A stretch of DNA of 64,000 nt from Phyllobacterium chamaecytisi (lineage in GTDB: Bacteria; Pseudomonadota; Alphaproteobacteria; Rhizobiales; Rhizobiaceae), in contig NZ_JAIQWW010000004.1 of the NCBI RefSeq assembly GCF_020164455.1, positions 294,629 to 358,628 on the forward strand, read 5' to 3'. Shown one piece after another: positions 16,468 to 25,460 of this stretch. Made by a program: the position numbers and the translations under genes. The notes below the pieces were generated by a model. The model worked only from the letters and a program-made list of their open reading frames with translations, was not told where the DNA came from and searched no databases. The stretch's first letter is position 1. The number at the start of each line of letters is the position of its first letter.

Positions 16468-16689
16468 TCAACAGGAGCCCGCACCGGCCTCGCGAGCCTT
16501 GTCCTCGACCAAAGCATCAATCGCGCGCTGAACCTCCTGCAATCCCCATCCGGCGGCAAGCGCCTCCTGTGCGATGGCGTACATCTCGTTCGATGAAACC
16601 TTGTCAAGGAACTGATCGCGCATCGCCTCGCGCCATTCTGCTTCGCGCTGTTCATCGTCTTCGGCAGATCGCGGGGATGCAATACGCAT
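16468..16689 (-). CDS. Conserved hypothetical small helical protein
   Basis: A 73-residue acidic and helical protein (MRIASPRSAEDDEQREAEW to EDKAREAGAGSC). The ATG at 16689 is preceded on its strand by TAGGAG at a suitable distance. A longer frame up to 16938 exists, but its first 83 codons show no protein-like pattern. The segment MYAIAQEALAAGWGLQEVQRAIDAL looks like a small helix-turn-helix or UBA-like bundle. Function unknown. Confidence 0.6.
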   Translation of the reverse strand: MRIASPRSAEDDEQREAEWREAMRDQFLDKVSSNEMYAIAQEALAAGWGLQEVQRAIDALVEDKAREAGAGSC

Positions 16690-16955
16690 GGCACTCACTC
16701 CTACGGAAAAGGCATGGTAGCGAATCACTTCTGAAAACGCAAAGCCTGTCAAGTCCGAGAACATTCGGGGACCTATCGCACCGACGCATATCTTTGGGAT
16801 GCAGCTTGGCAAAACAATGGATTTGCGGGTAAGACCACAGGACAGGACGCCCCGCTCCATCCTGATCGCATTTTCACCAATGAACACGCTGGAACCTTTT
16901 TGTCGTGCATTTGTTGAACAATCACAGCGACTGATCACAGCAGTCGGGAGGACTC

Positions 16956-17372
16956 ATGATGTCAATGAAATCACTTGTAATCGCTGCCGTAGTCGGCCTG
17001 TCCGGTTTATCGGCTTCCGGATGCGTCGAAACCACCGGACCTTACTATGGCGGGTACAGCGGATATGGCGGCTATTACGGAACCACCATTTATGACGACG
17101 GATATTATAACGGACCTCGCTATTACAACAACAGGTCCCGTTACTACAATAACCGCCGTTATGATGGAAACCGCGATGACTGGCGCCGTCGCCATGACAA
17201 TTCAGGCAGCCGTGACGATTGGCGCCGCAGGCAAGAAGCCCGCGCAGACCGTCCCGATACACCGCGCCCTGCTAGGCCGCCGCGAAATGACAGCCGACCC
17301 CCGAGCCAGCCCGATATATACGTTCCTCCAGTCAGCAGACCTCACGGATACATGGGTAATCAGCAACGCTAG
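16956..17372 (+). CDS. Tyr/Gly/Arg-rich lipoprotein
   Basis: A 138-residue protein with a signal peptide and lipobox (LSASGC, cysteine at residue 23). The mature part starts with tyrosine- and glycine-rich YYGGYSGYGGYYG repeats, goes on with Y/N/R-rich segments and two DDWRRR copies, and ends in a proline- and arginine-rich tail. Such envelope proteins are frequent in Phyllobacteriaceae, have low complexity and unknown function. A strong GGGAGGA site precedes the ATG. The repeats make exact homology hard to judge. Confidence 0.7.
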   Translation: MMSMKSLVIAAVVGLSGLSASGCVETTGPYYGGYSGYGGYYGTTIYDDGYYNGPRYYNNRSRYYNNRRYDGNRDDWRRRHDNSGSRDDWRRRQEARADRPDTPRPARPPRNDSRPPSQPDIYVPPVSRPHGYMGNQQR

Positions 17373-17424
17373 TTGAAACGATAGGTGGGCGCCGCGAAAA
17401 TCCACGGCGCCCAAACTGTTTCTA

Positions 17425-17631
17425 TCAAACATGCTTTGGCGGTTCCCTCACCTCGTCGGGGTTGGGCACCGGCATTTCGTCAGGCAAGCGGTCGGGTGGC
17501 GGTTCTTCCACCGGGATTTCGCTTGGCGGACTGGGTTCTGGCGGTAGTTCTTCGGGCCGCGGCGCGGGGCCAGGATCGGTTGGCCGGTTCGTGTCTGGTC
17601 CTGGCTTCGGAATTGGTGCTGGATCGCCCAT
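17425..17631 (-). CDS. Proline-rich small protein
   Basis: A 68-residue protein made almost only of P, E, D and R, with PEELPPEPSPPSEIPVEEPP as its core. It has no signal peptide. The start ATG at 17631 has a clear GGGAGGT site. Low complexity prevents assignment to a family, but the good start signal and the absence of a better frame on either strand support a real gene. It converges with the lipoprotein gene at 16956. Confidence 0.55.
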   Translation of the reverse strand: MGDPAPIPKPGPDTNRPTDPGPAPRPEELPPEPSPPSEIPVEEPPPDRLPDEMPVPNPDEVREPPKHV

Positions 17632-17753
17632 ATTGTACCTCCCATATCGAAGGTTAATCCCGCGCGTCCGCTAATGTTCCGCTGCTTCTTGCGCGCACAA
17701 AGGCTTTATGCTCGAATCGGCGCCATCCCGTAGCCAAAAATTGATAGACCGCC

Positions 17754-18062
17754 ATGTCATTCAGACCTCCGCAAAGCATCGCCGCCAGGTTCGACCGGGA
17801 CAGCCCGCCAAACGCCCTTGATATGGAAATCATGGCGGAAATGGCCGCCGCGCTTGGCCGCGCTGGGGAAAAGGTCGAACAGACATTGGAAAAGCTTCAC
17901 GCAGCACCGGAATCCGGGCGGCTTCCCGAACTCAAAGCCGCGGCGCGCGCCGTCCACGCCTATTTCATCCAACGTGAACTATGCGGCCTGCGCAATCACG
18001 ACGACGCTATCCGCCACTACGGCATTCCGCGCGCGGTGCTGGTGCGGTTGGGTGCTGTCTGA
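17754..18062 (+). CDS. DUF6665-like conserved hypothetical protein
   Basis: A 102-residue alpha-helical protein with the pattern MEIMAEMAAALGRAGEKVEQ, then VHAYFIQRELCGLRNHDDAI and YGIPRAVLVRLGAV. This matches a small rhizobial family that I recognise as DUF6665-like. The second half looks like a conserved ligand- or partner-binding motif. Function unknown. It converges with the DUF2171 gene 30 bases downstream. Confidence 0.7.
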   Translation: MSFRPPQSIAARFDRDSPPNALDMEIMAEMAAALGRAGEKVEQTLEKLHAAPESGRLPELKAAARAVHAYFIQRELCGLRNHDDAIRHYGIPRAVLVRLGAV

Positions 18063-18092
18063 CAGGCCTGAAGAGATCTCCTCGGGCGCAGA

Positions 18093-18341
18093 TTACTTTT
18101 CAGATTTCTCTTCTTCAAACATCACTGCCACATCGGAATTGGCCGACAGCCGAACCTTGTTGCCTTCCACTTCCGCCACCAGAGATGTTGAAATGTAATG
18201 ATGATGGCCCTTGTGCGAGCCCTCCCCGCTATCCTTTTTCGTCAGTTTGATGCGCGCCCCATCGACGTGATCCACTGTACCGACATGGACGCCGTCCGCT
18301 CCGATGACTTCCATATGTTCTTTGATGCCTGTTACAGCCAT
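18093..18341 (-). CDS. DUF2171 domain-containing protein
   Basis: An 82-residue protein that is almost entirely a DUF2171 domain: IKEHMEVIGADGVHVGTVDHVDG, then IKLTKKD and HHHYISTSLVAEVEG. These proteins have a PRC-barrel-like small beta fold and are often stress-related in rhizobia; their role is unproven. The start at 18341 is preceded by GGAGGT on its strand. Confidence 0.85.
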   Translation of the reverse strand: MAVTGIKEHMEVIGADGVHVGTVDHVDGARIKLTKKDSGEGSHKGHHHYISTSLVAEVEGNKVRLSANSDVAVMFEEEKSEK

Positions 18342-18485
18342 GACTTACCTCCAAAGTTGCAACACAGGAACGCTCGAAGTGAACTTTGGATGCATTGCTG
18401 CGTTGAAGGGTTACGCGGCAGTCGCGAAACCTCTACCTTGATCGCAGAAATTCCTTTTCGATCATATCATAGGTCCCGATCCTAA

Positions 18486-19991
18486 ATGACCCACGAAATT
18501 TTGACGCCTGGAGAAATGGGTGAAGCGGACAGGCGGACGATCGCGGCCGGTCCGTATGATGGCTACGGCCTGATGCTGAATGCCGGGGCTGCCATTGCCC
18601 GCCACCTTCTCGCGAAATATGGCGGCACGTCCGAATTTCATGTCCTGTGCGGACCCGGAAACAATGGTGGCGATGGCTATGTCGTTGCGCGCCTGCTCGC
18701 CGAGAGCGGTGCGACGGTAGATGTCTGGTCATCCGGCACACCCAAACCGCAGACCGACGCGGCACGAGCACTTCAGGATTGTCCGCTCCAGCCGCGGCCC
18801 ATCGGCGAATTCCAGCCAAACTCCGGTAGCCTCGTTGTCGATGCGCTGTTTGGCGCAGGATTGAACAAAGAGGTGACAGGCGAAGCGGCGGGCGCGATCG
18901 GGCGTGCCAACGAAGCCTCGGTAAGGCGCGTTGCTGTCGATGTGCCTTCGGGGCTCGATGGCTTGACCGGCCAGCCGCTCGGTCCGGTTTTACAGGCGAC
19001 AAGCACAATCACGTTTTTTCGCAAGAAACCCGGCCACCTGCTTTATCCGGGGCGTCAACTGTGCGGCGAGTTGATCGTCGCAGATATCGGCATAGGCAAG
19101 GACGTTCTGCGCGACATCCAACCACGCTGTTTTGAGAATACGCCGGACCTTTGGCGAGGCTTGCTTCCGGCGCCGGAAGCCAACACACACAAGTACAAGC
19201 GCGGCCACGTCGCAGTGTTTTCTGGTGGTGCGACCGCAACAGGCGCCGCGCGGCTATCGGCCTTGGCGGCAGCAAGAAGCGGTGCGGGTGCCGTGACACT
19301 TCTCTCGCCGGCAGAAGCGTTAGGCGTCAACGCCGCCCACCTCACCTCGATCATGCTCAGCCGCTGCGACCACCCGGAAGATTTGCGGTCTTTTATCGAA
19401 ACACGGAAGGCGTCAAGCTTCGTACTCGGACCGGGTTTCGGTATTGGTGAAAAAGCCCGCGACTTTTCCCTCGCCCTGCTGCGGAACCAGGATGCGAAGC
19501 TGGTCTTCGATGCCGACGCGATCACATCTTTTCGGGATCATCCTGACATCCTTTTCAACGCCTCACGCAGCGCACCGGAAATCCGTCTGGTGCTGACACC
19601 GCACGACGGCGAATTCAGACGTCTGTTTCCCGATATCAGCGAGAAAAACTTGCCCTCAAAGGTCGAGCGGGCCCGCGCCGCCGCTGCCCGTGCCCATGCG
19701 ATCATCATCTACAAGGGCGCCGACACTGTCATCGCATCGCCAGATGGTCGCGCTGCGATCAATACCAATGGAACGCCGCTTCTGGCGACAGCAGGTTCGG
19801 GCGATGTTCTCGCAGGTCTTGCCGCAGGCCTGATGGCGCAGGGTATGCCTGCATTCGAGGCCGCCTGTGCGGCGGTCTTCATTCACGGCGCGGCGGCACG
19901 TCACCTGCATTTCGGCCTGATTGCCGAGGATCTTCCTGCAGCAGCAGCTTTTGTTCTTTCGGATTTGTTGGGGAATTTGGTCCAGGAGTGA
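18486..19991 (+). CDS. nnr: Bifunctional NAD(P)H-hydrate epimerase / ADP-dependent NAD(P)HX dehydratase
   Basis: A 501-residue fusion protein that repairs hydrated NADH and NADPH. The N-terminal YjeF epimerase half (about 1-210) has the motif GPGNNGGDGYVVARLL and DALFGAGLNKEV. The C-terminal ribokinase-like half (about 225-495) has HKYKRGHVAVFSGG, VLGPGFGIGEKA, VLTPHDGEFRRLF and the conserved ATAGSGDVLAGLAAGL. Length and order are those of the usual bacterial fusion. The downstream lipoprotein gene follows after 44 bases. In many alphaproteobacteria this gene sits beside glnB or amtB, which are not here. Confidence 0.95.
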   Translation: MTHEILTPGEMGEADRRTIAAGPYDGYGLMLNAGAAIARHLLAKYGGTSEFHVLCGPGNNGGDGYVVARLLAESGATVDVWSSGTPKPQTDAARALQDCPLQPRPIGEFQPNSGSLVVDALFGAGLNKEVTGEAAGAIGRANEASVRRVAVDVPSGLDGLTGQPLGPVLQATSTITFFRKKPGHLLYPGRQLCGELIVADIGIGKDVLRDIQPRCFENTPDLWRGLLPAPEANTHKYKRGHVAVFSGGATATGAARLSALAAARSGAGAVTLLSPAEALGVNAAHLTSIMLSRCDHPEDLRSFIETRKASSFVLGPGFGIGEKARDFSLALLRNQDAKLVFDADAITSFRDHPDILFNASRSAPEIRLVLTPHDGEFRRLFPDISEKNLPSKVERARAAAARAHAIIIYKGADTVIASPDGRAAINTNGTPLLATAGSGDVLAGLAAGLMAQGMPAFEAACAAVFIHGAAARHLHFGLIAEDLPAAAAFVLSDLLGNLVQE

Positions 19992-20035
19992 TGTTAGGGA
20001 TACCGGCAAGCGCAGCTGGATTAAGGAGATTGATA

Positions 20036-20443
20036 ATGAGAATATTGTTTCGAATGATTGCCCCGATGTTACTCGCTGTTTTGGCGGGATGTGCCGCAAT
20101 TTCATATGCCAAGGATAATTATGCGGGGATTTCACCCCAGCAGTTCAAGGCAGCCAGCGGCGACAGATACACCATCTATGACAATATCGCGCAAAGCCGA
20201 TTGATGATCGGACCGGCAGGCAGCGCTTCTGCAACGCAGGGGTTCGTCAAAGGTCTTGGTCTCGGTTCTGTGCCGCCTGTCGTCTACCGTGATGTTGCCG
20301 AGCAATATTTGCGGTCTACCGAGCGCAACTGCACTGCGCTGGATGTTACCCTTATCCTCGATCCGCGCTACGAGGTACGCTATCGCTGTGAACGCACGCG
20401 CGGACCTTCCGATGTGCTGCTTGGCCCTGCCCGGACCGGCTAG
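20036..20443 (+). CDS. Putative lipoprotein
   Basis: A 135-residue protein. The ATG at 20036 has an AAGGAGA site and starts a signal peptide (MRILFRMIAPMLLAVL) with lipobox LAGC. The mature part has YAGISPQQFKAASGDRYTIYDN and a C-terminal segment with CTALDVTLILDPRYEVRYRC, whose cysteines may form a disulfide. It resembles small rhizobial lipoproteins of unknown function. An upstream ATG at 19988 overlaps the nnr stop but lacks a suitable signal for export. Confidence 0.65.
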   Translation: MRILFRMIAPMLLAVLAGCAAISYAKDNYAGISPQQFKAASGDRYTIYDNIAQSRLMIGPAGSASATQGFVKGLGLGSVPPVVYRDVAEQYLRSTERNCTALDVTLILDPRYEVRYRCERTRGPSDVLLGPARTG

Positions 20444-20771
20444 GGTCTGTTGGATTGGATTTGTCTCAGTTCATTAACCCTGTCTTTACCTTGATCATTC
20501 ACCTTGTTCTCAAGCGCGATTTGTACGGCGTACGCGCTTCCAAGGTTTCTTGCCATGCGTCATCAATTCGTCGCAATGGCAAACTAATAGTTGGGTATAG
20601 CGAATAGCTTATTTCCATTTTTGACCACGGATGTACTGGCACTGATGTCGAGGTAAGCTTAGGAAGGTCGGGTAGCTCCCGGCCTTTTGCTTTTTCCAAC
20701 GGCTTTGCTGCGCCAAGCGGGCGGGAAAGATATGGTTCGTGGCGGGTAACGCTTGGCCTTGCCCCCGGTTG
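20444..20771. other. Intergenic region between the lipoprotein and the pilus operon
   Basis: No gene is seen. It contains a terminator at 20664-20695 (listed separately) that can serve the plus-strand lipoprotein transcript. The last 80 bases before the end of the pilus operon contain no further hairpin. Confidence 0.5.
20664..20695 (+). terminator. Rho-independent terminator
   Basis: AAGGTCGGG pairs with CCCGGCCTT around TAGCT and is followed by TTGCTTTTT. It lies 220 bases after the lipoprotein gene, and on the other strand just behind the pilus operon. Confidence 0.75.
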
Positions 20772-21758
20772 CTATTGGTATTCGAGCGTCACAACAACGT
20801 GGTCGTTGTAGGTTCCTTGAGACGGTGTGTTTTGCTTCGGAACACGCGCGTAGACAGGGAACGCCGTTTCGAGGCCGTCTCCCTTTTGGCCCTTCAACAC
20901 AAGTGCACCCGCATCACCCCATAGCTGTGATCTCTGGCTGTCCTTGAAGAGATCATAGTTGATCTTTTCGTTACCGTTGGACATGTACCGCGTCGTGTTC
21001 GACACGCCCTGATCGCCCCATCCGAGTTTGAGATCGTAATTGGTCCCTTTGGGACACATGACCCGAAACTCACCCTGTTGGTCGCGCGGTTGTTGCAAAT
21101 CCTGCCAGGTACCAAAATCGATGTGCTGACTGACGTCAAGGGTGCAACGCGGTTTGGCGATAAAACGAACCTTCAGATTGCCGCTCGTTGACTTTGCACC
21201 CGACAGATTGCAGCCCTGTGGAGGGAAAAGCCACCAATAACCGACATAGGTATAACTAACGGGCAGTTCCGTTTTGTATTCGCCATCCGCTATATTTTTT
21301 TGTACCGGGATCCAGCCATAGAATGTGAATGTTCCCGAGCCTTTTTTCCGCTCGCCAATCGACAGCAGGCTCCAATTTACATCCACATCCCCACTGTTAA
21401 CGATGCCGGGTCTATAAGGAACAGTATGATCAGGGTTCCCATAAAGCTGGAAATTCAACTTGTTGTCCTCGGCGTCAGCCAAAAACCGCCAATTAGCATT
21501 ACCACCCATGGTTCCTTGAGCGATACTCATGCACACCCGAATCCGGGCTCCAAGGATGCCAGCAACATCGAATGCGATATCGGTTTCGCAACTCAGCTTG
21601 ATTTCTATCTTTGCGTCGATTTTACCGTCCAACACCAGGTCGCCAACGCCAAAGTCAACAGTCGGCGGGGTGAATGAACACGTCGTATCGGCCATCGCCG
21701 TTCCCGGCGCCAGAAACAGCACGAACAAACACATCAACGGCAGCAGAAAACGTTTCAT
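20772..21758 (-). CDS. Two-domain spore coat U (SCPU) protein, probable pilus tip adhesin
   Basis: A 328-residue exported protein with signal peptide (MKRFLLPLMCLFVLFLAPG). It has two SCPU domains: residues 23-170, beginning CSFTPPTVDFG, and 190-328, with CTLDVSQHIDFGTW and the typical C-terminal YNDHVVVTLEYQ. Two-domain SCPU proteins encoded behind an archaic usher are the tip subunits of Csu-type pili (CsuE role). The start ATG overlaps the usher stop by ATGA, so translation is coupled. Paired cysteines in each domain fit the fold. Confidence 0.88.
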   Translation of the reverse strand: MKRFLLPLMCLFVLFLAPGTAMADTTCSFTPPTVDFGVGDLVLDGKIDAKIEIKLSCETDIAFDVAGILGARIRVCMSIAQGTMGGNANWRFLADAEDNKLNFQLYGNPDHTVPYRPGIVNSGDVDVNWSLLSIGERKKGSGTFTFYGWIPVQKNIADGEYKTELPVSYTYVGYWWLFPPQGCNLSGAKSTSGNLKVRFIAKPRCTLDVSQHIDFGTWQDLQQPRDQQGEFRVMCPKGTNYDLKLGWGDQGVSNTTRYMSNGNEKINYDLFKDSQRSQLWGDAGALVLKGQKGDGLETAFPVYARVPKQNTPSQGTYNDHVVVTLEYQ

Positions 21759-24199
21759 TGGCACACCACATTTTTGATTGCGACCTGGGTTCCGGGCTGC
21801 GGGCTATAGGCGAAGGCCGCATGGCAGGTCTGACCATTGACGAATTCCACGGTGACATTGTTGTTGCGCGACAGCCCCTCGATAAAGGCTTCGCCATCAT
21901 AACCAACGACGAATGTCGCATCCGACCCATCGATCCGGCCGAGGAGCCCGGCAGTGAGCGGCTTGCCGCCCGCATCGGTCAGCCCGACCAGCGCCGCGGC
22001 CGCAGCCTCCTTGACGTGAAAGTCGACGACGACCCCGCCACTATTGGCCGGCACCACCACTGTCCGCGTATCGCGCACCACGGCATCGACGGGCAGGTTT
22101 TGCGGGTCGATATCGATCTGGTTCGGGTCCCAGGAATTGAGATCCGGCACGATCAGCCGTCCGCTGCTGTTGGTATGTCCAACCACATTGTTGCGCGACC
22201 TGACCTCGACATTGGCCGCACCAACGTCCACGACGGCGAAAGCATCATCGATACGGTTCGTGGCGAAGACACCGCCACCAGCTACGGCAATGGCACCGTC
22301 GAGCGAGCCGCTGGCCCGCACCGCATCGCCATATTGCTGGACCCAGCCGTCGACGCGCGCATACTTGCTGCGATAATTGCCGCCAGCCGAACGGTTGGCC
22401 GTCTTGCCTTCGCTGGTTCGCACGTTCCAGCCGTAGCTTCCTTCCTCGCGGGTCGCCGACTTTGAAACTTCGGCAAAACCGGCAATGTCCTTGCCGTTCT
22501 GGTCGATACCAGTCGAGCCATAAATATCATTGTCGAAGGATACAGAGAGACCGGCATAGACGCCGAAACTATCGCTGTCGTCGAGATCCTTGAAAGCGGA
22601 GGCGTAGAACGAAGCGTTCTTCCACAGCGAAGTGCTGTAGGACGTGCTGGCTGTACGGGTTCTGTCGCCGCCGTCCGTTTCAATCTGGGTAAAGGACAGG
22701 TTGATATTGGAGCGGCTGAACAGCGTCGGCAGGCTCAGGCTCACCTGATCCACCGCGCGCGGCATGCGAGCCGTGAAAGTACGCGAACCTGGATAGTAGT
22801 AATTATATTGTTCGCGAATGCGCTCATTGTCGGCACTCACCGAAGCGATGTCGTCATAGTTGCCGTAGCTGCGCTGCATCCGGCCATAGAGCGAAAAATC
22901 GTCATAGCGCAATTCGAGCGATCCATTGAGCAGCGTGCCGGTTTGCCCATCGTGCTGGCTGCCGGCAACAGCAAGCGATGTCGCGCCCCAGCGTCCGAGG
23001 GGAAAAGTGGCGCCAATACCGCCATTCAGGAGATCGGCGCCGCCCTCGGCATGCCCCTCCAGCGTCAGCCAGTTGGTCAGGCCATAGCGCATGGTCGCCG
23101 TGCCGAAGACATCGCTGGCATAGTCATTGGATTCGCTGCCGTAATTACGGCGCGGAAAACCGACCTCCGCCGAGAAATCGATCAATCCCTTCGCGAGCTG
23201 TTCGCTCGATGTGTAGAAGGGCAAGGTAGTCCTCGTCTCGCGACCGAGCGTGTCGCGGATGACGACCTGCGCCTCGCCGGAACCGGTGATGACTGGAAGA
23301 TTGGTGAGTTCGAACGGGCCCGCCGGAATGTCGGACGTATAGGTCTTTACATTTTGCGAATAGACTTCAAGGGTCGAAGGCACAGCCGCCGAGCCCGAGA
23401 CGACCGGCATGGGCAGCGTCACCAGATCGGAGCGCAAGGCAAAGTTGCGTTCCACCTGCATGCCGCCGAGATACACCGAACGCGTCCATGGCAGGCTGCG
23501 GGTAACGAAATCGCCGGCATTATAGGTGATCATCCGTTCCGGGTCGGAATAGTTCCACGTCGTGTTGAGGCGCTTGAAGCCTTGGAGTTCGCCGTCGGAA
23601 AGACTGGCCGTAAACGATTGATTGACCGTGCCTAACGGGCTGAAAAACCGGGCGTCGAAGCCGCCGGAAATACCCTGAAACGGCTTGATATCCGCATCGG
23701 TCAGATCGTTTGAGCTTGAATAGAGCGTATAATTGAGTACCGCGCCCGTGCTTGATGTCGGCTTAGGGCGCTCGCGTTCGCTGCGCTCGGCATCGAGATC
23801 GATCTTGCGCGGGACACGCGCCGCATCTGTGGCGACAACGTAGATGCTCTGCGTTTCCGGCACGACGTGATATTCAATGCCAGGCAGATCGTTGAGGTGG
23901 ATTGACCCGTCCCGCCTGATCGCTGCCTTGAGCGGCTTGATGCCAACCTCTTCCAGTTCATCGGGCTTCGCCGTCAGACTGCCGTCCGGCAATTGTTCGA
24001 ACGTCCCGACAAAATCCGTGTTCGCGTCATTGATGAAAACGGCAAGCTGCAGCCCTTGCGCGCCGCGGGCTTCGGTTGCTGCGGTGACAACTGGATCAGT
24101 GGGCGGATCGGCGGGCAGCTCTTGCGCCTGCCCTGCCCCGACGAGACTGACAGAAAGGCACAGGGCTAACGAGCCGCGGCTAATTGCTGACATCGACAT
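21755..24199 (-). CDS. Outer membrane usher of an archaic chaperone-usher pilus
   Basis: An 814-residue protein with signal peptide ending near VGAGQAQ. An N-terminal domain leads into a 24-stranded beta-barrel region rich in aromatic beta strands (SFTASLSDGELQGFKRLNTTW, FALRSDLVTLPMPVV). The plug domain lies around VYSQNVKTYTSDIPAGPFELTNLP, and the C-terminal domains end YSPQPGTQVAIKNVVCQ. FimD/PapC-type ushers secrete and assemble pilus subunits delivered by the chaperone. Length and order fit the sigma/archaic clade (CsuD role). The gene overlaps both the chaperone before it and the tip gene after it. Confidence 0.93.
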   Translation of the reverse strand: MSMSAISRGSLALCLSVSLVGAGQAQELPADPPTDPVVTAATEARGAQGLQLAVFINDANTDFVGTFEQLPDGSLTAKPDELEEVGIKPLKAAIRRDGSIHLNDLPGIEYHVVPETQSIYVVATDAARVPRKIDLDAERSERERPKPTSSTGAVLNYTLYSSSNDLTDADIKPFQGISGGFDARFFSPLGTVNQSFTASLSDGELQGFKRLNTTWNYSDPERMITYNAGDFVTRSLPWTRSVYLGGMQVERNFALRSDLVTLPMPVVSGSAAVPSTLEVYSQNVKTYTSDIPAGPFELTNLPVITGSGEAQVVIRDTLGRETRTTLPFYTSSEQLAKGLIDFSAEVGFPRRNYGSESNDYASDVFGTATMRYGLTNWLTLEGHAEGGADLLNGGIGATFPLGRWGATSLAVAGSQHDGQTGTLLNGSLELRYDDFSLYGRMQRSYGNYDDIASVSADNERIREQYNYYYPGSRTFTARMPRAVDQVSLSLPTLFSRSNINLSFTQIETDGGDRTRTASTSYSTSLWKNASFYASAFKDLDDSDSFGVYAGLSVSFDNDIYGSTGIDQNGKDIAGFAEVSKSATREEGSYGWNVRTSEGKTANRSAGGNYRSKYARVDGWVQQYGDAVRASGSLDGAIAVAGGGVFATNRIDDAFAVVDVGAANVEVRSRNNVVGHTNSSGRLIVPDLNSWDPNQIDIDPQNLPVDAVVRDTRTVVVPANSGGVVVDFHVKEAAAAALVGLTDAGGKPLTAGLLGRIDGSDATFVVGYDGEAFIEGLSRNNNVTVEFVNGQTCHAAFAYSPQPGTQVAIKNVVCQ

Positions 24200-24896
24200 T
24201 GGCTTCTACCGGCCCTTTGTCAGTCTCAAGCTTCAGGATGGCGGGACCGGCAGCCAGGCCCTTTGCATTGCCGAGCTCGAACTGTGCCGAGCCGCCAGCG
24301 GTTACATACCCCGCAACGTCTTTCTTGATGGCAATGATCCTGCTGTTCTGCAGGAGCTGAACATCCTTCACGCGCAGCTTCGTCGCGCTGGTATTGGTTC
24401 CCGACAAAAGATAGCCGCCATTGCCGCGCCGGATATTCCAGGTCACCTGGCCCGCCGGCGTCTCGGCAGCCCTGAAGAACACGGGCAGCGAGAACCGCAC
24501 CGTGAAATTGACGTTGCCATTCTTCATGTGCGAGGGATCCGGCAACTCATCAACCAGAACGCGGTAGCTTTCCTCGATGGCGACCGGCTTCTTGCTCACA
24601 CGCACGACACGCAGGATATATTGATTGTTGGCGCCAACCTGCGCCACCGGCGGGCTTGCCACCACATCGGTTGTCGGGTCGAGCCTTTCGATACCCATGA
24701 CCTGGCTCCAGCGGAACACCCGCACCTGAACCTTCACAGGCTTGTTGTCGCCATTCCTGAGCGTGATGACGCCGGCCGACTCCGGCAGCACCTTTTCCAG
24801 ACGGGTGGGTGAAACCTGCAGGGAGGACGCACCGGCAACACTGGTTTGCAACGCGCACAGACCGAGAAGGCCCATGCCGTATAACAAGGATCGCAT
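24180..24896 (-). CDS. Periplasmic pilus chaperone (PapD-like)
   Basis: A 238-residue exported protein. The signal peptide ends near SVAGASS. The two immunoglobulin-like domains show LQVSPTRLEKVLPESAGVITLRNGD in strand A1-B1 and YRVLVDELPDP in the conserved F1-G1 region. A basic residue for binding the subunit C-terminus is expected in domain 1. It donates a strand to pilin subunits and takes them to the usher (CsuC role). A strong AGGAGG site precedes ATG 24896. Only 27 bases separate it from the pilin gene. Confidence 0.92.
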   Translation of the reverse strand: MRSLLYGMGLLGLCALQTSVAGASSLQVSPTRLEKVLPESAGVITLRNGDNKPVKVQVRVFRWSQVMGIERLDPTTDVVASPPVAQVGANNQYILRVVRVSKKPVAIEESYRVLVDELPDPSHMKNGNVNFTVRFSLPVFFRAAETPAGQVTWNIRRGNGGYLLSGTNTSATKLRVKDVQLLQNSRIIAIKKDVAGYVTAGGSAQFELGNAKGLAAGPAILKLETDKGPVEANVDVSN

Positions 24897-24923
24897 GGCG
24901 TCCTCCTGTGATGTGCGGATTGG

Positions 24924-25460
24924 TTATTTTATCTCAACCGATACCGTTACTTTATCGGTATAGGTACCGGCAACAGGAACAGTAGACGTGGACGGTACAC
25001 GGCCATAAACCGTAAAGGCCACATTGCTACCGGGAGTGGCTGGCAATGGCTTAACGTTAAGATCGGAGCCGGTATTACCCCAAGATTGAGTGTACCCGCT
25101 GTCCTTGAAAAGGGTATATTTGATCTTGTTGGCCCCATCGACCAGATAGCGGTCATTGCCTGCGCCGGCGTTCTGCCCCTTATCAAGGCCAACTTCAACT
25201 GTTTGATTTGCCTTGCCTGCTGAGGTGCACGAAACATTGAACGTGGTGGACGCGTCGATATTATCGCTCAACGTCGACCAGGTACCGAAGTCCATAGTGC
25301 TATTGGCACTATTAGTAGTGAAAACGCTGCAGCCTTCTATAATCGTAAGCTTCACATTGAGCGTGCCGGTCTTGGATGCAGCAAATGCAGAACCGGTGAG
25401 ACCGAATGAGGCCGCAAGGACAGCGGCGCATGCGATGCGTATGGGGAAACGAGGTGTCAT
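24924..25460 (-). CDS. Spore coat U (SCPU) domain major pilin
   Basis: A 178-residue exported subunit. The signal peptide (MTPRFPIRIACAAVLAASFG) is followed by one SCPU domain: GTLNVKLTIIEGCSVFTTNS, MDFGTWSTLSDNIDASTTFNVSC, and the end YTDKVTVSVEIK. The cysteines in EGCSV and VSCTS form the usual disulfide. It is the first gene of the operon and probably the main shaft subunit of the Csu-like pilus (CsuA/B role). Confidence 0.9.
   Translation of the reverse strand: MTPRFPIRIACAAVLAASFGLTGSAFAASKTGTLNVKLTIIEGCSVFTTNSANSTMDFGTWSTLSDNIDASTTFNVSCTSAGKANQTVEVGLDKGQNAGAGNDRYLVDGANKIKYTLFKDSGYTQSWGNTGSDLNVKPLPATPGSNVAFTVYGRVPSTSTVPVAGTYTDKVTVSVEIK

Noticed and set aside
22808..23635. 275-codon frame opposite the usher gene
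   Set aside because: Shadow of the usher coding frame; composition R/G/A-rich, no motif.
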